Assembly (NCBI GenBank): GCA_937766455.1
Contig: CALLXD010000006.1
Span: forward strand, 1 to 53,968
Direction of reading: 5' to 3'
Source: Vicinamibacterales bacterium
GTDB lineage: Bacteria; Acidobacteriota; Vicinamibacteria; Vicinamibacterales; UBA8438
DNA length: 53,968 nt
The notes below the pieces were generated by a model, which did not search any database, was not told where the DNA came from, and was given only the letters and a program-made list of their open reading frames with translations. Made by a program: the position numbers and the translations under genes. Positions within the stretch are counted from its first letter, which is position 1. Each line of letters starts with the position of its first letter. Positions 53,388-53,968 of this stretch are shown here, piece by piece.

Positions 53388-53968
53388 GTGAGGAGCACAT
53401 GTGCGGCCTGGGTCTGTGTCATCACCGCCGCGGCGGCGACCGCCCTCGCTCAGCCCACCGCGGCCCGCCGCCAGCCTGCTCCAGTCCTCCCGGAGACTCC
53501 GTATCGGTACGACGACGGCGCCCTGCCACGACACTTCACCGAGCGTGACGGGCCGGAGCGCGTCGCGTCCGCGGACAACACGCCTGACGACAACCCCACG
53601 ACCGATGCCGGCGCGACGCTGGGGCGGGTGCTGTTCTACGACACCCGGCTGTCGGCGAACGACTCGGTCTCGTGCGGCACCTGTCATCAGCAACGTTACG
53701 GATTTTCGGATCCCCGCCGGTACAGCGTGGGGTTCGATGGTCAGACCACCCGTCGCCACTCGATGAGCCTGGCCAACGCGCGGTACTACGCCCGGGGACG
53801 ATTCTTCTGGGATGAGCGAGCCGAGACACTCGAGTCACAAGTTCTGGTTCCGGTGCAGGACCCGGTAGAAATGGGCATGCCGCTGGAACGCCTGCAATCC
53901 AAGCTCGAACAGATCGACTACTATCCGCCGCTCTTTAGAGAGGCCTTCGGCAGCCCCGCCATCACGAC
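53388..53968 (+). CDS. Di-heme cytochrome c peroxidase (MauG family), 5' part
   Basis: GTG start, open to the window end (193 codons). A signal peptide to about LAQ is followed by LGRVLFYDTRLSANDSVSC and CGTCHQQRYGFSD, the N-terminal haem of MauG/CCP-type diheme peroxidases. RRHSMSLANARYY and FFWDERAETLESQVLVPVQD are the next family blocks, ending at the edge. The second haem lies beyond the window. These enzymes reduce H2O2 in the periplasm or modify proteins. Confidence 0.9.
   Translation, partial: MRSTCAAWVCVITAAAATALAQPTAARRQPAPVLPETPYRYDDGALPRHFTERDGPERVASADNTPDDNPTTDAGATLGRVLFYDTRLSANDSVSCGTCHQQRYGFSDPRRYSVGFDGQTTRRHSMSLANARYYARGRFFWDERAETLESQVLVPVQDPVEMGMPLERLQSKLEQIDYYPPLFREAFGSPAIT

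Overview
The window is GC-rich and densely coded on both strands, with no rRNA, tRNA, CRISPR array, insertion sequence or phage gene that I could recognise. The gene mix points to an acidobacterium, most likely a Vicinamibacteria-type lineage: a DUF5916 outer-membrane protein, a tannase-family lipoprotein, PQQ dehydrogenases, c-type cytochromes, PadR and BlaI/M56 regulators, and an exported protein of the 'GDPDLQGTW' kind. That placement is inference from protein families; no marker gene is present.

Layout. 1-3441: a BlaI repressor with a truncated M56 sensor peptidase, divergent from a PadR regulator, followed by an efflux adaptor and ABC ATPase without a permease. 3447-9090: a nucleotide pyrophosphatase-like lipoprotein with a 35-residue membrane peptide upstream, a SIS sugar isomerase, a cytochrome P450 and a stand-alone 5'-3' exonuclease. 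9087-15246: a large membrane protein head to head with a GT-C glycosyltransferase, which is followed by a tandem, indel-riddled second copy. 15398-18927: an FHA-GAF-SpoIIE phosphatase, then an ECF sigma, anti-sigma and YbjQ operon. 19054-25544: a formate dehydrogenase locus (fdhA-fdhB-fdhC-fdhE with fdhD divergent). Its catalytic subunit is a selenoprotein: an in-frame TGA at 24007-24009 is followed at the canonical 11 nt by a clear bacterial SECIS hairpin. 25622-34782: a small anchored protein, a PilT-like ATPase, an acyl-CoA synthetase overlapping a pesticin-type lysozyme, a D-cysteine desulfhydrase-like enzyme, a spermidine dehydrogenase-like flavoprotein and a tannase-family esterase. 34793-44935: an RND pump, an HExxH protein, a PQQ dehydrogenase, a serine hydrolase, an octaheme cytochrome lipoprotein with a DUF2231 membrane partner, and a secreted metallopeptidase. 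45039-53968: DUF5916, DUF4097, an internally deleted PQQ dehydrogenase behind a diheme cytochrome c, an acidobacterial exported protein, an MBL hydrolase, a DUF2272 protein and the start of a MauG-type peroxidase.

The locus as a whole looks respiratory and periplasmic: formate oxidation, PQQ-linked alcohol oxidation, several multiheme or diheme cytochromes and many exported hydrolases. At least ten genes carry single-base frameshifts, several in G or C homopolymers, and one duplicated gene has about 65 surplus bases. This looks more like unpolished long-read sequence than biology, so I annotate those genes across their full homologous span and state where the frame breaks.

The strongest biological findings are the selenoprotein formate dehydrogenase with its SECIS, a repeated short-leader or leaderless start pattern (a TAnnnT box 7-15 nt before the start codon), the small membrane peptide, and the octaheme cytochrome/DUF2231 pair.
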